A stretch of DNA of 64,000 nucleotides, taken from the NCBI RefSeq assembly GCF_039522585.1, contig NZ_BAAADR010000002.1; one strand, 5' to 3'. Of the stretch, positions 8,028 to 16,132 are shown piece after piece (position 1 is the stretch's first letter; every line of letters starts with the position of its first letter). The translations under genes were made by a program, and so were the position numbers. This DNA is from Bisbaumannia salifodinae (GTDB lineage Bacteria > Pseudomonadota > Gammaproteobacteria > Pseudomonadales > Halomonadaceae). Below the pieces are notes generated by a model, which was not told where the DNA came from, did no database searches, and was given only the letters and a program-made list of their open reading frames with translations.

Positions 8028-9161
8028 ATGCGCCTGCGCCATCGCCTACCCGAGCACGAGGCGGCCAAGCCCACCTGGCTGGAGCTCTTCTACGACCTGG
8101 TGTTCGTCGCCGTCTTTATCCAGATCGGCGACCGGTTGAGTCACGACCTCAGTGCCTCGGGCTTTCTCCAGGTGCTGGTGCTGTTCGCGCCGCTGTGGTG
8201 GGTCTGGGCCAATGTCGCCTGGTACATGAATCGCTTCGCCGTCGACGACGTCGTGCACCGCCTGCTGCTGTTGGTGCAACTCTTCTTTATCGCCTGGATG
8301 GGGCTGAGCGTGCCGGACGCCTTCGGCGCCGCCAGCACCCAGTTCGTGGCCTGCTATATCGGCTTCCGCGCCACCATGATCGCCATGTATGCGCGATCGC
8401 TGCGCCACGCACCGGGCCAGCGCGAGCTGCTGCTGCGCCATATCACCCACTTCCACCTGCCCGGCGCCCTGCTCTGGGCCGGCTCGCTGCTGCTACCGGT
8501 GGAGTGGCGCCCCTGGGTCTGGGCGGTCACCTTCCTGTGGGAGGCCTATAGCGCCATGGCGCCGCGCTTCCTCACCCTGCTACGGCGCTTCCCGGTGCAT
8601 ACCCATCACCTGGTCGAGCGTTTCGGCACCCTGATCATCCTGGTGCTGGGCGAGACCTTCATCAAGAGCATCACCGTCGCCCCACCCCCGCCCCTGTCGC
8701 TGGATACCGCCCTATTCTCTGCGCCGGCCATCGCCACCTTCTTCGGCCTCTGGTGGCTCTACTTCACCGCCATTGATGCCGAACATGCCACCTCGCGAGT
8801 GGCATACGCGGTGAATCCGGTGCCCTGGATCTTCGCCCACCTGCCGCTGGCATTGACGCTGATCACCATGGCGGTGGCCAAGACCAAGCTGTTCGAGTCG
8901 GTGGCCAGCGGCTACGCCAATCCGCTCTATTCGTTGCTCTACCTCGGCTCACTGGCGCTGTTCTGCGTACTGCTGTGCCTGGTCGCCGGCGACCGCCGGC
9001 ACCATGCCACGCGATCCCGGCTAGCGACGGCGGCCATCTTTACGCTACTGATTCCGATAGTCCTCATGTGGTCACCACCTCCCGCCCTGCTCGCGGGGCT
9101 GGCCACCGCTATCGTCGCCGGGCTGATCCTACAGTCATACCAACGCCCCGGTAATCCATAA
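8028..9161 (+). CDS. LtrA-family (low temperature requirement) membrane protein
   Basis: The 377-residue polytopic inner-membrane protein begins with the LtrA signature (TWLELFYDLVFVAVFIQ) and contains HHLVERFGTLIILVLGETF, the other hallmark block. About ten hydrophobic segments are evident. The family is named from a Listeria mutant unable to grow in the cold; its biochemical role is not established. AAGGAG lies 10 nt before the ATG at 8028. It likely forms a unit with the preceding small membrane protein. Confidence 0.85.
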   Translation: MRLRHRLPEHEAAKPTWLELFYDLVFVAVFIQIGDRLSHDLSASGFLQVLVLFAPLWWVWANVAWYMNRFAVDDVVHRLLLLVQLFFIAWMGLSVPDAFGAASTQFVACYIGFRATMIAMYARSLRHAPGQRELLLRHITHFHLPGALLWAGSLLLPVEWRPWVWAVTFLWEAYSAMAPRFLTLLRRFPVHTHHLVERFGTLIILVLGETFIKSITVAPPPPLSLDTALFSAPAIATFFGLWWLYFTAIDAEHATSRVAYAVNPVPWIFAHLPLALTLITMAVAKTKLFESVASGYANPLYSLLYLGSLALFCVLLCLVAGDRRHHATRSRLATAAIFTLLIPIVLMWSPPPALLAGLATAIVAGLILQSYQRPGNP

Positions 9162-9250
9162 GGCCTCCACGAGGGATCACCGGCATTGCCATCGTCGCCA
9201 GGAGACCGTGCTACTCACCGACGGCCTGAGGAGAGAAAAATGACAAGGTT

Positions 9251-9267
9251 TGTGAACAGTGTTCACA
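9251..9267. promoter_or_regulatory. Perfect 17-bp palindrome, candidate operator
   Basis: TGTGAACA-G-TGTTCACA, an exact 8+1+8 inverted repeat in the AT-richer gap before the HAD phosphatase. It resembles a CRP site but has seven rather than six central bases. The cognate regulator is unknown. Confidence 0.5.
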
Positions 9268-9349
9268 GAATTCCAAAAATAGGCTTCAATAGTGGGTAGG
9301 TCTGCCGATATCTGAAACAATGGCGACGCAAGCGCGAGAGGTTGAGGCG

Positions 9350-10030
9350 ATGACGACTCCCCACTGTCTGTTGTTCGATTGCGATGGGACCCTGGTCGAT
9401 AGTGAACCCCTGTTGGCGGACGAGATGGCCACCAGCCTGACCGCCGTGGGGCTGCCCTTCGTCGCCGAGGACTATATGGGCGAGTTCCGCGGCGCCCGCT
9501 TCATGAATATCGTCGGCGAACTGCAACGCCGCCACGGCGACGTCGACCCGGAGCACCTCAAGGCCAGCGAGGCACGCATGCGCCGCCGCCTGGCGGAGCG
9601 CCTGGCCAGCGAGCTGACCCTGCTGCCCGGGGTGCACGAGGCCCTCGATGCCCTGGCCCATATCCCCCATGCGGTGGTCTCCAACGGCCCCGAGGCCAAG
9701 ATCCGCACCAGCCTCGAGGCCACCGGCCTCAGCGACTACTTCGGCAACCACCTGTTCAGCGGCTATTCGGCCCAGTGCTGGAAGCCCGACCCCTGCCTCT
9801 ACCTGCACGCCGCCACCATCATGGGCTATGAGGCCCGCCACTGCGTGGCCATCGACGACGCCATCGTCGGCGTCAAGGCGGCCCTGGCCGCCGGCATGAC
9901 GGTGATCCACCTCAACCGCTTCCCGGACGTGGAGACCACCCCGGCGGGCGCCATCGCCATCAGCAACATGCATCAGCTGCCCACGGTGATCGAACACCTG
10001 GCCCGGCGCCCCGCCGCCGCAGCCCACTGA
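9350..10030 (+). CDS. HAD-superfamily hydrolase, YieH/beta-phosphoglucomutase type
   Basis: The 226-residue cytosolic phosphatase has motif I FDCDGTLVDSE (nucleophile and acid Asp), motif II in AVVSNGPEAK (here VSNG), Lys in CWKPDPCLY and motif IV CVAIDDAIVGVKAA. The cap domain follows motif I. Closest in layout to E. coli YieH, a 6-phosphogluconate phosphatase, though substrate choice in this family is hard to predict. ATG at 9350 (after GAGAGG) is favoured over 9320. A perfect palindrome lies about 85 bp upstream. Confidence 0.87.
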   Translation: MTTPHCLLFDCDGTLVDSEPLLADEMATSLTAVGLPFVAEDYMGEFRGARFMNIVGELQRRHGDVDPEHLKASEARMRRRLAERLASELTLLPGVHEALDALAHIPHAVVSNGPEAKIRTSLEATGLSDYFGNHLFSGYSAQCWKPDPCLYLHAATIMGYEARHCVAIDDAIVGVKAALAAGMTVIHLNRFPDVETTPAGAIAISNMHQLPTVIEHLARRPAAAAH

Positions 10031-10163
10031 CAGATCGGCTTATCCACACCCCGGCACCCGCCGGCCGACTGTGGATAAGCCGGGCTCGGGCTTTCCCCTA
10101 TACAGGGCCGCCGACGGCTGGTTTATCATGGGGCCACACTCCGAACGCCGAGGACTGCCTCCC

Positions 10164-10538
10164 ATGGCCTCACTGCAGGATCAACTCCGCGGCCTGGTCT
10201 ACTCCACCGAACATGGCCAGACCTGCCCCGACTGTCGCCAGCCCCTGGACCAATGCCAGTGCGCCGAACAGGCCGAGCAGGCGCGCCTGGCGACCCTGGA
10301 CGGGGTGGTACGCATCCGCCGCGAGACCAGCGGTCGCAAGGGCAAGGGGGTGACCACCATCGACGGCGTGCCGCTGCCTACCGCCGAGCTCAAGGCCCTG
10401 GCCAAGCAGCTCAAGCAGCGCTGCGGCACCGGCGGCGCGGTCAAGGAGGGGGTGATAGAGATCCAGGGCGATCATCGCGCCACCCTCAAGGCGGAGCTGG
10501 AGAGCCGCGGCTACACCGTCAAGCTGGCCGGCGGCTAA
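10164..10538 (+). CDS. SUI1/eIF1-family translation factor, YciH type
   Basis: The 124-residue protein has an N-terminal putative zinc-binding cluster (TCPDCRQPLDQCQC, about residues 18-31) and a C-terminal SUI1 fold (residues about 45-124) with GKGVTTIDG, LAKQLKQRCGTGG and VIEIQGDHR. E. coli YciH is reported to affect initiation fidelity and stress translation. The start is set by GAGGA 10 nt before ATG 10164; a longer in-frame ORF reaches upstream without a ribosome site. It is followed 9 bp later by a lipoprotein gene on the same strand. Confidence 0.9.
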   Translation: MASLQDQLRGLVYSTEHGQTCPDCRQPLDQCQCAEQAEQARLATLDGVVRIRRETSGRKGKGVTTIDGVPLPTAELKALAKQLKQRCGTGGAVKEGVIEIQGDHRATLKAELESRGYTVKLAGG

Positions 10539-10547
10539 GGAGACTCC

Positions 10548-10934
10548 ATGAATCATCGACGCAAGGCACGCCTCGCCGCGCTGCTGCTGGGCGCGGCCCT
10601 GCTGGCCGGCTGCGCCGGCACGCCCGAGTTTCGCACCCTGGAGGCGCGGGTGGTCGGCGAGGCCCCCCTGACGGTGGGGCCGGATGCCGAGCTGCGGGTC
10701 AGCCTGGAGCGCGAGGACGGTGGGGTGATCGCCGAGACCCGCCAGCGGCGCCTGGGCGGCGGCCCCATCCCGGTGCGGTTGAGCTATGACGCCCGCTCCC
10801 TGGACCAGGGCGAGGCCGCCCTGCATGCGGAGATCCACGAGGCGGGACGACTGCGCTATCGCCAGGCGGAGCCCCGACCCATCGCCCCCGGCATGGCCGA
10901 GCCGGTGACCCTGAGGCTGGAAAGCCTCGACTAG
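10548..10934 (+). CDS. YbaY/YscW-like lipoprotein
   Basis: The 128-residue precursor has a type II signal peptide (residues 1-21) and lipobox LLAGC with Cys22. The mature part is a small beta-sandwich of the YbaY/YscW type, with DAELRVSLE, GPIPVRLSYD and YRQAEPRPI. The retention signal position after Cys (AGT) suggests the outer membrane. Function is unknown in most bacteria. It lies 9 bp after the SUI1 gene and its TAG overlaps the convergent sirtuin stop by 4 bp. Confidence 0.82.
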   Translation: MNHRRKARLAALLLGAALLAGCAGTPEFRTLEARVVGEAPLTVGPDAELRVSLEREDGGVIAETRQRRLGGGPIPVRLSYDARSLDQGEAALHAEIHEAGRLRYRQAEPRPIAPGMAEPVTLRLESLD

Positions 10935-11770
10935 AAGCGTGCCGCCAAGGCGGCTAGCCCCTCGCCGATGGACAGCGAGGCCTTGAGGGCATAGAGGTCG
11001 TCGGCCCGGGTGCGGCCCCGGTTCAGGCAGGCCACCGGCTTGCCCGCCCGGGCCGCCTGGCGCACCAGGCGATAGCCGGAATAGACCATCAGCGACGAGC
11101 CCACCACCAGCAGGGCCTCGGCCGCCTCGATGGCCGCCAGGGCCGCCGCCAGCCGCTCGCCGGGCACGCTGTCGCCGAAGAAGACCACGTCCGGCTTGAG
11201 GATACCGTCGCCACAGCGCCCGCAGGCGGGCACCCGAAAATCGCCGAAGTCCGCCTCCAGGTCGGCGTCACCGTCCGGGCCGATGGCCGCGCCGAGCTCG
11301 CGCCAGCGCGGGTTCAGCGCCTCCAGCTCGGCATGCAGATCATGGCGCATGCGCCGGCCGTCACAGCTCATGCAGCGCACCAGCTCGGCCCGCCCATGCA
11401 GGTCGATGACCCGCCGCGAGCCGGCCCGTTGATGCAGGCCATCTACGTTCTGGGTGATGATACCGGCCAGGCGTCCCCTGGCCTCCAGTGCGGCCAGGGC
11501 CCGATGGGCCGGCCCCGGACGCGCCTCGCTCAGCGCCCGGAAGCCCACCAGGGCGCGGGCCCAGTAGCGCTGGCGGGCGGCGTGGCTGGCCATGAAGCGG
11601 CGATGGTCCATGGGCGGGGGGCGCTTCCATTCGCCGCGGCTATCGCGGTAGTCGGGAATGCCGCTCTCGGTGCTGACGCCGGCACCGGTCACCACCAGCA
11701 GCCGGGGGTGACGATCGATAAAGGCGGCCAGGGCCTCCAGGGAGGCCTCGGGAAAATCGCTTTGCAGCAT
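10931..11770 (-). CDS. NAD-dependent protein deacylase, Sir2 family
   Basis: The 279-residue sirtuin removes acyl groups from lysines using NAD+. Visible are the NAD loop GAGVSTESGIPDYRD (about 29-43), TQNVDGLHQ, the catalytic His in DLHG, a zinc site of two pairs (CMSC and CGRC), and GSSLMVYSGYRL. The GAGxSTESGIPDYR form and spacing resemble the SIRT4/class II group rather than CobB. Its stop codon overlaps that of the convergent lipoprotein gene by 4 bp, leaving no intergenic terminator. Confidence 0.92.
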   Translation of the reverse strand: MLQSDFPEASLEALAAFIDRHPRLLVVTGAGVSTESGIPDYRDSRGEWKRPPPMDHRRFMASHAARQRYWARALVGFRALSEARPGPAHRALAALEARGRLAGIITQNVDGLHQRAGSRRVIDLHGRAELVRCMSCDGRRMRHDLHAELEALNPRWRELGAAIGPDGDADLEADFGDFRVPACGRCGDGILKPDVVFFGDSVPGERLAAALAAIEAAEALLVVGSSLMVYSGYRLVRQAARAGKPVACLNRGRTRADDLYALKASLSIGEGLAALAARF

Positions 11771-11858
11771 AACTAACGACCAAGGACGCGTGGCTCCCGG
11801 CCGATGGGGCCACTAGAATGAACGCCTATTGATATATCACGGGCAAGGACTCGTTGCG

Positions 11859-12770
11859 ATGGCCTGGCTGGAATACCTGCTTCCCCTGATCTTCCTCTTC
11901 CCCCTGGCGGCCACCGCGGTCATCGTGGTGGCCCTGAAGAGCCTGCACGACGCCCGGGTACGCTCGCCCTTCGATGCCCACCCCCTACGGGAGCCGGGCC
12001 AGGCCCTGCGCGACCGCCTGGATCGAGCCTTCGCCAGCCTCTTCCTGAATGGTGCCCTGGGGCCCATCGTGGTGCTGGCACCGCTGGTCTACGGCATGGG
12101 CCGGATGCTCTTCGCCAGTGAGCAGGACTGGGTCGAATGGAGCCTCTACGGCGTGCTCTGCACCCTGATGGCCCTGGGCTTCTGCCTGCTGTTGATTCGC
12201 GACTATCAGCGCATTCGTCGGCTCAAGCTGGGGCTGGCCTGCGAGCTGGCGGTGGGCCAGGAGCTGGAGCGGCTGATCCGTCCCGAGGCCCACCCCTACC
12301 ATGTCTTCCACGACGTGCCCGCCGATACCTACACCATCGATCATGTGGCGGTGACCCCCCACGGGGTCTTCGTGATCGAGACCCGGGCCCGCACCCGCCC
12401 CTTCGATGCCCGGGGGCGCGAACAGACCCAGGTGGCGGTGGAGCGGGAACGGCTGCGCTTCCCCGGCTGGAGCGAGCGCCGGCCGCTGCGCAAGACCCGC
12501 CAGGCGGTGCGCTGGCTGCGCCACTGGCTGGCCCGGGAATGCGGCGGCGAGATCCCGGTGCAGGGCATCCTGGCCCTGCCCGGCTGGGAGGTCGACACCA
12601 GCGAGGCCGCCGCCGACCTGCTGGTGGTCGGGGGCGAGTCCCTGGCGGCACTGATCGATGCCACGCCCCTGGCGCCGCTCGAGGGCGCGGCCCATGACAA
12701 AGCCATCCAGGCCCTGGCCAAGCGCGCCGCCCTGCTCGATCTCAAGCACCTGCAACAGCCTTCCGTCTAA
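11859..12770 (+). CDS. NERD-domain membrane protein
   Basis: The 303-residue protein has an N-terminal membrane segment (residues 3-25), two further hydrophobic stretches (about 55-78 and 90-110), then a NERD (nuclease-related) domain from about 125 to 240. The diagnostic block is DHVAVTPHGVFVIETRAR. NERD proteins are thought to be nuclease relatives; here the acid/Gln-x-Lys pattern is imperfect, so catalysis is uncertain. AAGGA 9 nt before ATG 11859 sets the start. Convergent with the RNase T2 gene. Confidence 0.82.
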   Translation: MAWLEYLLPLIFLFPLAATAVIVVALKSLHDARVRSPFDAHPLREPGQALRDRLDRAFASLFLNGALGPIVVLAPLVYGMGRMLFASEQDWVEWSLYGVLCTLMALGFCLLLIRDYQRIRRLKLGLACELAVGQELERLIRPEAHPYHVFHDVPADTYTIDHVAVTPHGVFVIETRARTRPFDARGREQTQVAVERERLRFPGWSERRPLRKTRQAVRWLRHWLARECGGEIPVQGILALPGWEVDTSEAAADLLVVGGESLAALIDATPLAPLEGAAHDKAIQALAKRAALLDLKHLQQPSV

Positions 12771-12780
12771 GTCCGCGTCG

Positions 12781-13593
12781 TCACTGGAAGGTGGCGATAT
12801 GTACCCGGCTGGCGCAGCGCCCGCGTTCCTGACGCACCAGGCTATCGGCCGCGGGGAAATCGGCCAGGCGTTCGCTATCGATGGCGATACGCACCTCGCT
12901 CAGGGTGCGATTGCCGCGTCCCCGGCATTCCAACCGCAGGGCCCGGCCGCTGCCCTCGCCGAAGGCCGCCTCGAAGGCGCGAATCAGGTCGTTGCGACCC
13001 ACCTCGCCCCCCTGGTTGAGCACCACGAAGTCGGCGAAGGCGCTGGCATTGACCGCCGCCTGCAGGCGCAGCGCGGCGGCGACATAGGCCTCCTGGGGCA
13101 ACGCCAGGCAGGCCGCATGCTTGGCGTACTGGTAGCGATCCAGGCAGCTATGGCGCCCCGGCATGGCCTCGTCCAGGGCATCGCTCAAGGGCGCGGAGAG
13201 GGCCAAGGGCGGATGGGCACGACAGAAGCCACCGTCGGGACGCGGCCGCTCCAGGAAGCAGCCCTCACGCCACCAGCGGCGGCGATCGACGCCCCGGTCG
13301 GCGAAGCGTGCCGGCAGCGAGGGCCAGAGGCCATGCAGCACGAAGCCCTGATCCGTCCCTTCCCGCAGGCAGGGCTCGCGACACTCCCGGGGCGGCCGGC
13401 GATGGCTGTCGCAGAAGCCGGGGTGCCAGGTCAGCGCCAGGGTGACGTGCTCGAAGCCCTCCGCCTCCAGGGCCCGGGCCGGGGCGCTGCCCAGCCACAG
13501 CGCCACGAAGGCACCGAGGAGTATTGCGCCCAGCCCCGACTGGCCTAATAATCCGCGCTTTCGACGCCGACCCGACGACACGCCCGCCTCCAT
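12781..13593 (-). CDS. Ribonuclease T2 family enzyme, secreted
   Basis: Periplasmic endoribonuclease with little base specificity. Both catalytic blocks are present: CAS-I FVLHGLWPSL with its His, and CAS-II YAKHAAC with the second His and Lys. Several Cys suggest disulfides, as expected outside the cytosol. A signal peptide is evident (basic RRRKRG, then ILLGAFVALWLGSAPARA). The start at 13593 is uncertain; it makes the divergent start codons of this gene and the ATP-grasp gene overlap within CATG. An earlier in-frame ATG exists at 13632. Confidence 0.85.
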   Translation of the reverse strand: MEAGVSSGRRRKRGLLGQSGLGAILLGAFVALWLGSAPARALEAEGFEHVTLALTWHPGFCDSHRRPPRECREPCLREGTDQGFVLHGLWPSLPARFADRGVDRRRWWREGCFLERPRPDGGFCRAHPPLALSAPLSDALDEAMPGRHSCLDRYQYAKHAACLALPQEAYVAAALRLQAAVNASAFADFVVLNQGGEVGRNDLIRAFEAAFGEGSGRALRLECRGRGNRTLSEVRIAIDSERLADFPAADSLVRQERGRCASRVHIATFQ

Positions 13594-14401
13594 GAAACTG
13601 ATCACCTTCGATGTCTTCCGCACCCTGGGCATCCCCGGGGTGCGCTATATCAAGCCCGAACGCATGCTGGATCACCTCGACGAGATCCGCGCTGCCGACT
13701 GGCTGCTGTTTCCCGAGTACTGGCAGCTCAATACCCTGGTCCATGGCCTCAAGGCGCGTATCTTCCCCAGCCTGGCCAGCTACCACCTGGGTCACGACAA
13801 GGTGGAGCAGACCCGCGCCTTCCAGGCGCTGTTCCCCGAGCACGTCCCCCCCACCGAGATCCTCGGCGCCTCCCGGGCCGCCATCGACAAGGTGGAGACC
13901 CGCTTCGATTACCCCTTTATCGCCAAGCGCATCAAGAGCAGCAGGGGCGAGGGGGTCAAGCTGATCGACTCCCGCCGGGCCCTGGAGGCCCACCTGGCGG
14001 AGGAGCCGGTGCTCTATGCCCAGCAGCGACTGCCCATCGACCGCGACCTGCGCATCGTACTGGTGGGCGGCGAGCTGCTGGCCGCCTACTGGCGGGTCAC
14101 CCCCCTGGGCGGCTACCGCTCCAACGTCAGCCAGGGCGGCGCCATCGACCGGGAGGCGATTCCCGAGGCGGCCGTCACCCTGGCCCGGCGCCTCGCCGAG
14201 GCCTTTCATATCAACCATGCCGGCTTCGATATCGCCATGGTCGACGGCCATCCCTATGTCTTCGAGTTCAACCGCCTGTTCGGCAACCAGGGCATCGGCG
14301 ACAGCAGCAAGCGCATCGGCGCCGCCATCCTGCGCCAGCTCGGCGACGGCGACGACCTGGGCCCGGACGACGACGAGCCGCCCTTTGCCCTGACCGGCTG
14401 A
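13592..14401 (+). CDS. ATP-grasp (RimK-like) ligase
   Basis: The 269-residue protein has the ATP-grasp fold: an N-terminal preATP-grasp part, FIAKRIKSSRGEGVKLI (ATP-binding Lys and glycine loop, about 110-126), VLYAQQRLPIDRDLRIVLVGG, and FEFNRLFGNQGI with metal-binding residues near residue 228. Such enzymes join a carboxylate to an amine through an acyl phosphate; substrate unknown. No clear ribosome-binding site precedes the ATG, which overlaps the divergent RNase T2 start, so the gene may be leaderless or its start misassigned. Confidence 0.8.
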   Translation: MKLITFDVFRTLGIPGVRYIKPERMLDHLDEIRAADWLLFPEYWQLNTLVHGLKARIFPSLASYHLGHDKVEQTRAFQALFPEHVPPTEILGASRAAIDKVETRFDYPFIAKRIKSSRGEGVKLIDSRRALEAHLAEEPVLYAQQRLPIDRDLRIVLVGGELLAAYWRVTPLGGYRSNVSQGGAIDREAIPEAAVTLARRLAEAFHINHAGFDIAMVDGHPYVFEFNRLFGNQGIGDSSKRIGAAILRQLGDGDDLGPDDDEPPFALTG

Positions 14402-14417
14402 TCACCGATGACACCCG

Positions 14418-14461
14418 AGGCGCCTGGCGGCGCCAATCGTTCAGCGGAGCTGAACTCCCAC
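14418..14461. repeat. REP-like palindromic element, copy C
   Basis: Contains GGCGCCTGGCGGCGCC and the imperfect stem TTCAGC-ggaGCTGAA ending ACTCCCAC. It closely matches 24178-24221 of the longer element, so this is a partial member of a dispersed family. It lies between the convergent ATP-grasp and dGTPase genes and may act as a terminator. Confidence 0.7.
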
Positions 14462-14528
14462 AACCCCAGTGGCAACTCCGGGGCAACCTAGCCCCCACAA
14501 AGAGGGGCAGGCACTATCGCCGGCATCG

Positions 14529-15869
14529 TTAATCGCCCTTAAGCCGGCCACCCATCTCCTGGGCCAGATCGACCGCATAGTGATCGGTCATGCCACCGAT
14601 AAAGTCGAGCATGCGCCGGTAGCTATCGTAGAGGGGCCAGGAGGGCAGCGGGGTGTTCTCGCCGATCAGTGCCAGCACCCGCTGATGCTTGAAGCTGGAG
14701 CGCCCCTGGTGGTGCAGCTCATGGGCGGCGCCGATAAAGGCCTCCAGCAGGATGCCCAGGGTGGTATAGGCGCCGATCTCCAGCTTGGCCTTGCGCTCGT
14801 TCTGGAAGATGCGCTCCCGGGCCAGGGTCTTGGCGGCCTTGACGCCCCAGTCCAGGTCCGGGTGGCAGAGCTCCAGCAGGTCGTCCTTGAGGGCCCCGTT
14901 GAGCAGTTCCTGCTCGTGGGCCACGAAGACCGCCCCCACCTCGCCCACCGCCCGCTCCATGGCGGCGCCGCGCAGGGCGGCGATACGGCGGCGCTGGGAG
15001 ACGCCCTGGTCGGCCATCTGGGCATACTCCGGCGGCGCCTCCCCGGCGATCTGGATCAGCACCTCGGCCACCTCGTCGTAGCGCAGGATGCCCATCTCCA
15101 GGCCATCCTCCAGGTCGAGCAGGGCGTAGCAGATATCGTCGGCGGCCTCGACCAGGTAGGCCAGCGGGTGGCGGCACCAGGCCCAGTCGCCCCGGGGGCG
15201 CAGCCCCAGGCGCTCGGCCACCTCGGCCAGCAGGTCGCGCTCCGACTGGTAGCAGCCGAACTTGCCGGCGCTGCCGCCGTGCTCCACCGTCCAGGGGTAC
15301 TTGAGCAGGGTGCCCAGGGTGGCGGTGCTCAGGCGCATGCCGCCGCGGAACTGGTTGTATTCGATCTGGGTGACGATGCGAAAACCCTGGGCGTTGCCCT
15401 CATAGGTCAGCAGATCGGCCCGCTGGGTATCGCTGAGGCCCTCCAGCAGGCCGCTGCCGTCGGACTCGGCGCGCTTGAACCAGTCGCGGATGGCGTATTC
15501 GCCGGCGTGGCCGAAGGGCGGGTTGCCGATATCGTGACCCAGGCAGGCGGCCTGGACGATGACCCCCAGATCCGCCGGGGTGATCCGGGCCGGCAGGCGC
15601 TCGCGCAGCCCCTCGCCGACGATCATGCCCAGGGAGCGCCCCACGCAGCCCACCTCCAGGGAGTGGGTCAGCCGGGTATGGATATGGTCGTTCTCGGTCA
15701 GCGGGTGCACCTGGGTCTTGCGCCCCAGGCGCCGGAAGGAGCCGGAGAAGACGATCCGGTCATGATCCTTGTGGAAGGGGGTACGGCCCGGCTCGGCGGC
15801 GGCGCGCCCGTCGCGGGTATCGTGCAGCCGGCCGGGGTCGAGCAGCCGCTCCCAGTGCATCTGCGTCAT
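14529..15869 (-). CDS. dgt: Deoxyguanosinetriphosphate triphosphohydrolase-like protein
   Basis: HD-domain enzyme hydrolysing dGTP (or other dNTPs) to the nucleoside and triphosphate, adjusting nucleotide pools. The 446-residue protein shows HTRLTHSLEV, the metal-binding HD in ACLGHDIGNPPFGHAGE and a further Asp in VEAADDICY. SFRRLGRKTQVHP near the start is typical of the family. ATG at 15869 follows AGGAGG closely; an ATG 9 nt downstream is an alternative. Exact dNTP preference is not predictable. Confidence 0.9.
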   Translation of the reverse strand: MTQMHWERLLDPGRLHDTRDGRAAAEPGRTPFHKDHDRIVFSGSFRRLGRKTQVHPLTENDHIHTRLTHSLEVGCVGRSLGMIVGEGLRERLPARITPADLGVIVQAACLGHDIGNPPFGHAGEYAIRDWFKRAESDGSGLLEGLSDTQRADLLTYEGNAQGFRIVTQIEYNQFRGGMRLSTATLGTLLKYPWTVEHGGSAGKFGCYQSERDLLAEVAERLGLRPRGDWAWCRHPLAYLVEAADDICYALLDLEDGLEMGILRYDEVAEVLIQIAGEAPPEYAQMADQGVSQRRRIAALRGAAMERAVGEVGAVFVAHEQELLNGALKDDLLELCHPDLDWGVKAAKTLARERIFQNERKAKLEIGAYTTLGILLEAFIGAAHELHHQGRSSFKHQRVLALIGENTPLPSWPLYDSYRRMLDFIGGMTDHYAVDLAQEMGGRLKGD

Positions 15870-15957
15870 GGCGCCTCCTGGTGGGAAGCCTCCATTGTGC
15901 ACCCGGGTCGCCCCGGCGGGAAGTCACCGCCCTCCTCTAGCCCGCGGCTTGGCGCCG

Positions 15958-16126
15958 TTAGTCGTCGGCCAGCGCCGGCAGCAGGGTCTTGAGCTTGCAG
16001 GTCAGGGTATTACGCCCCCAGCCCAATAGTTCGGCGGCCTCACCTTTCCTGCCACCGGTGTGCTTGAGGGCGGTCTCGATCAGGATTTTCTCGGTGACTC
16101 TGGAAAGCGGCACCGCCTCCTCCCGA
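15958..16126 (-). pseudogene. Duplicated 3' end of ntrC (Fis-type HTH fragment)
   Basis: A diverged copy of the last part of ntrC lies just past its stop, offset by 175 bp. It still reads without stops through ILIETALKHTGGRKGEAAEL and GWGRNTLTCKLKTLLPALADD to TAA; the real gene has R where the copy has C. Upstream it reads VPLSRVTEK where ntrC has VPDFEK, a 9-bp length difference. No start or ribosome site fits, and the offset is not a multiple of three, so it is treated as a fragment. Confidence 0.75.
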
Positions 16127-16132
16127 CGTTAC

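Noticed and set aside
9251..9267. CRP/Vfr site reading of the palindrome
   Set aside because: CRP sites have six bases between TGTGA and TCACA; this has seven.
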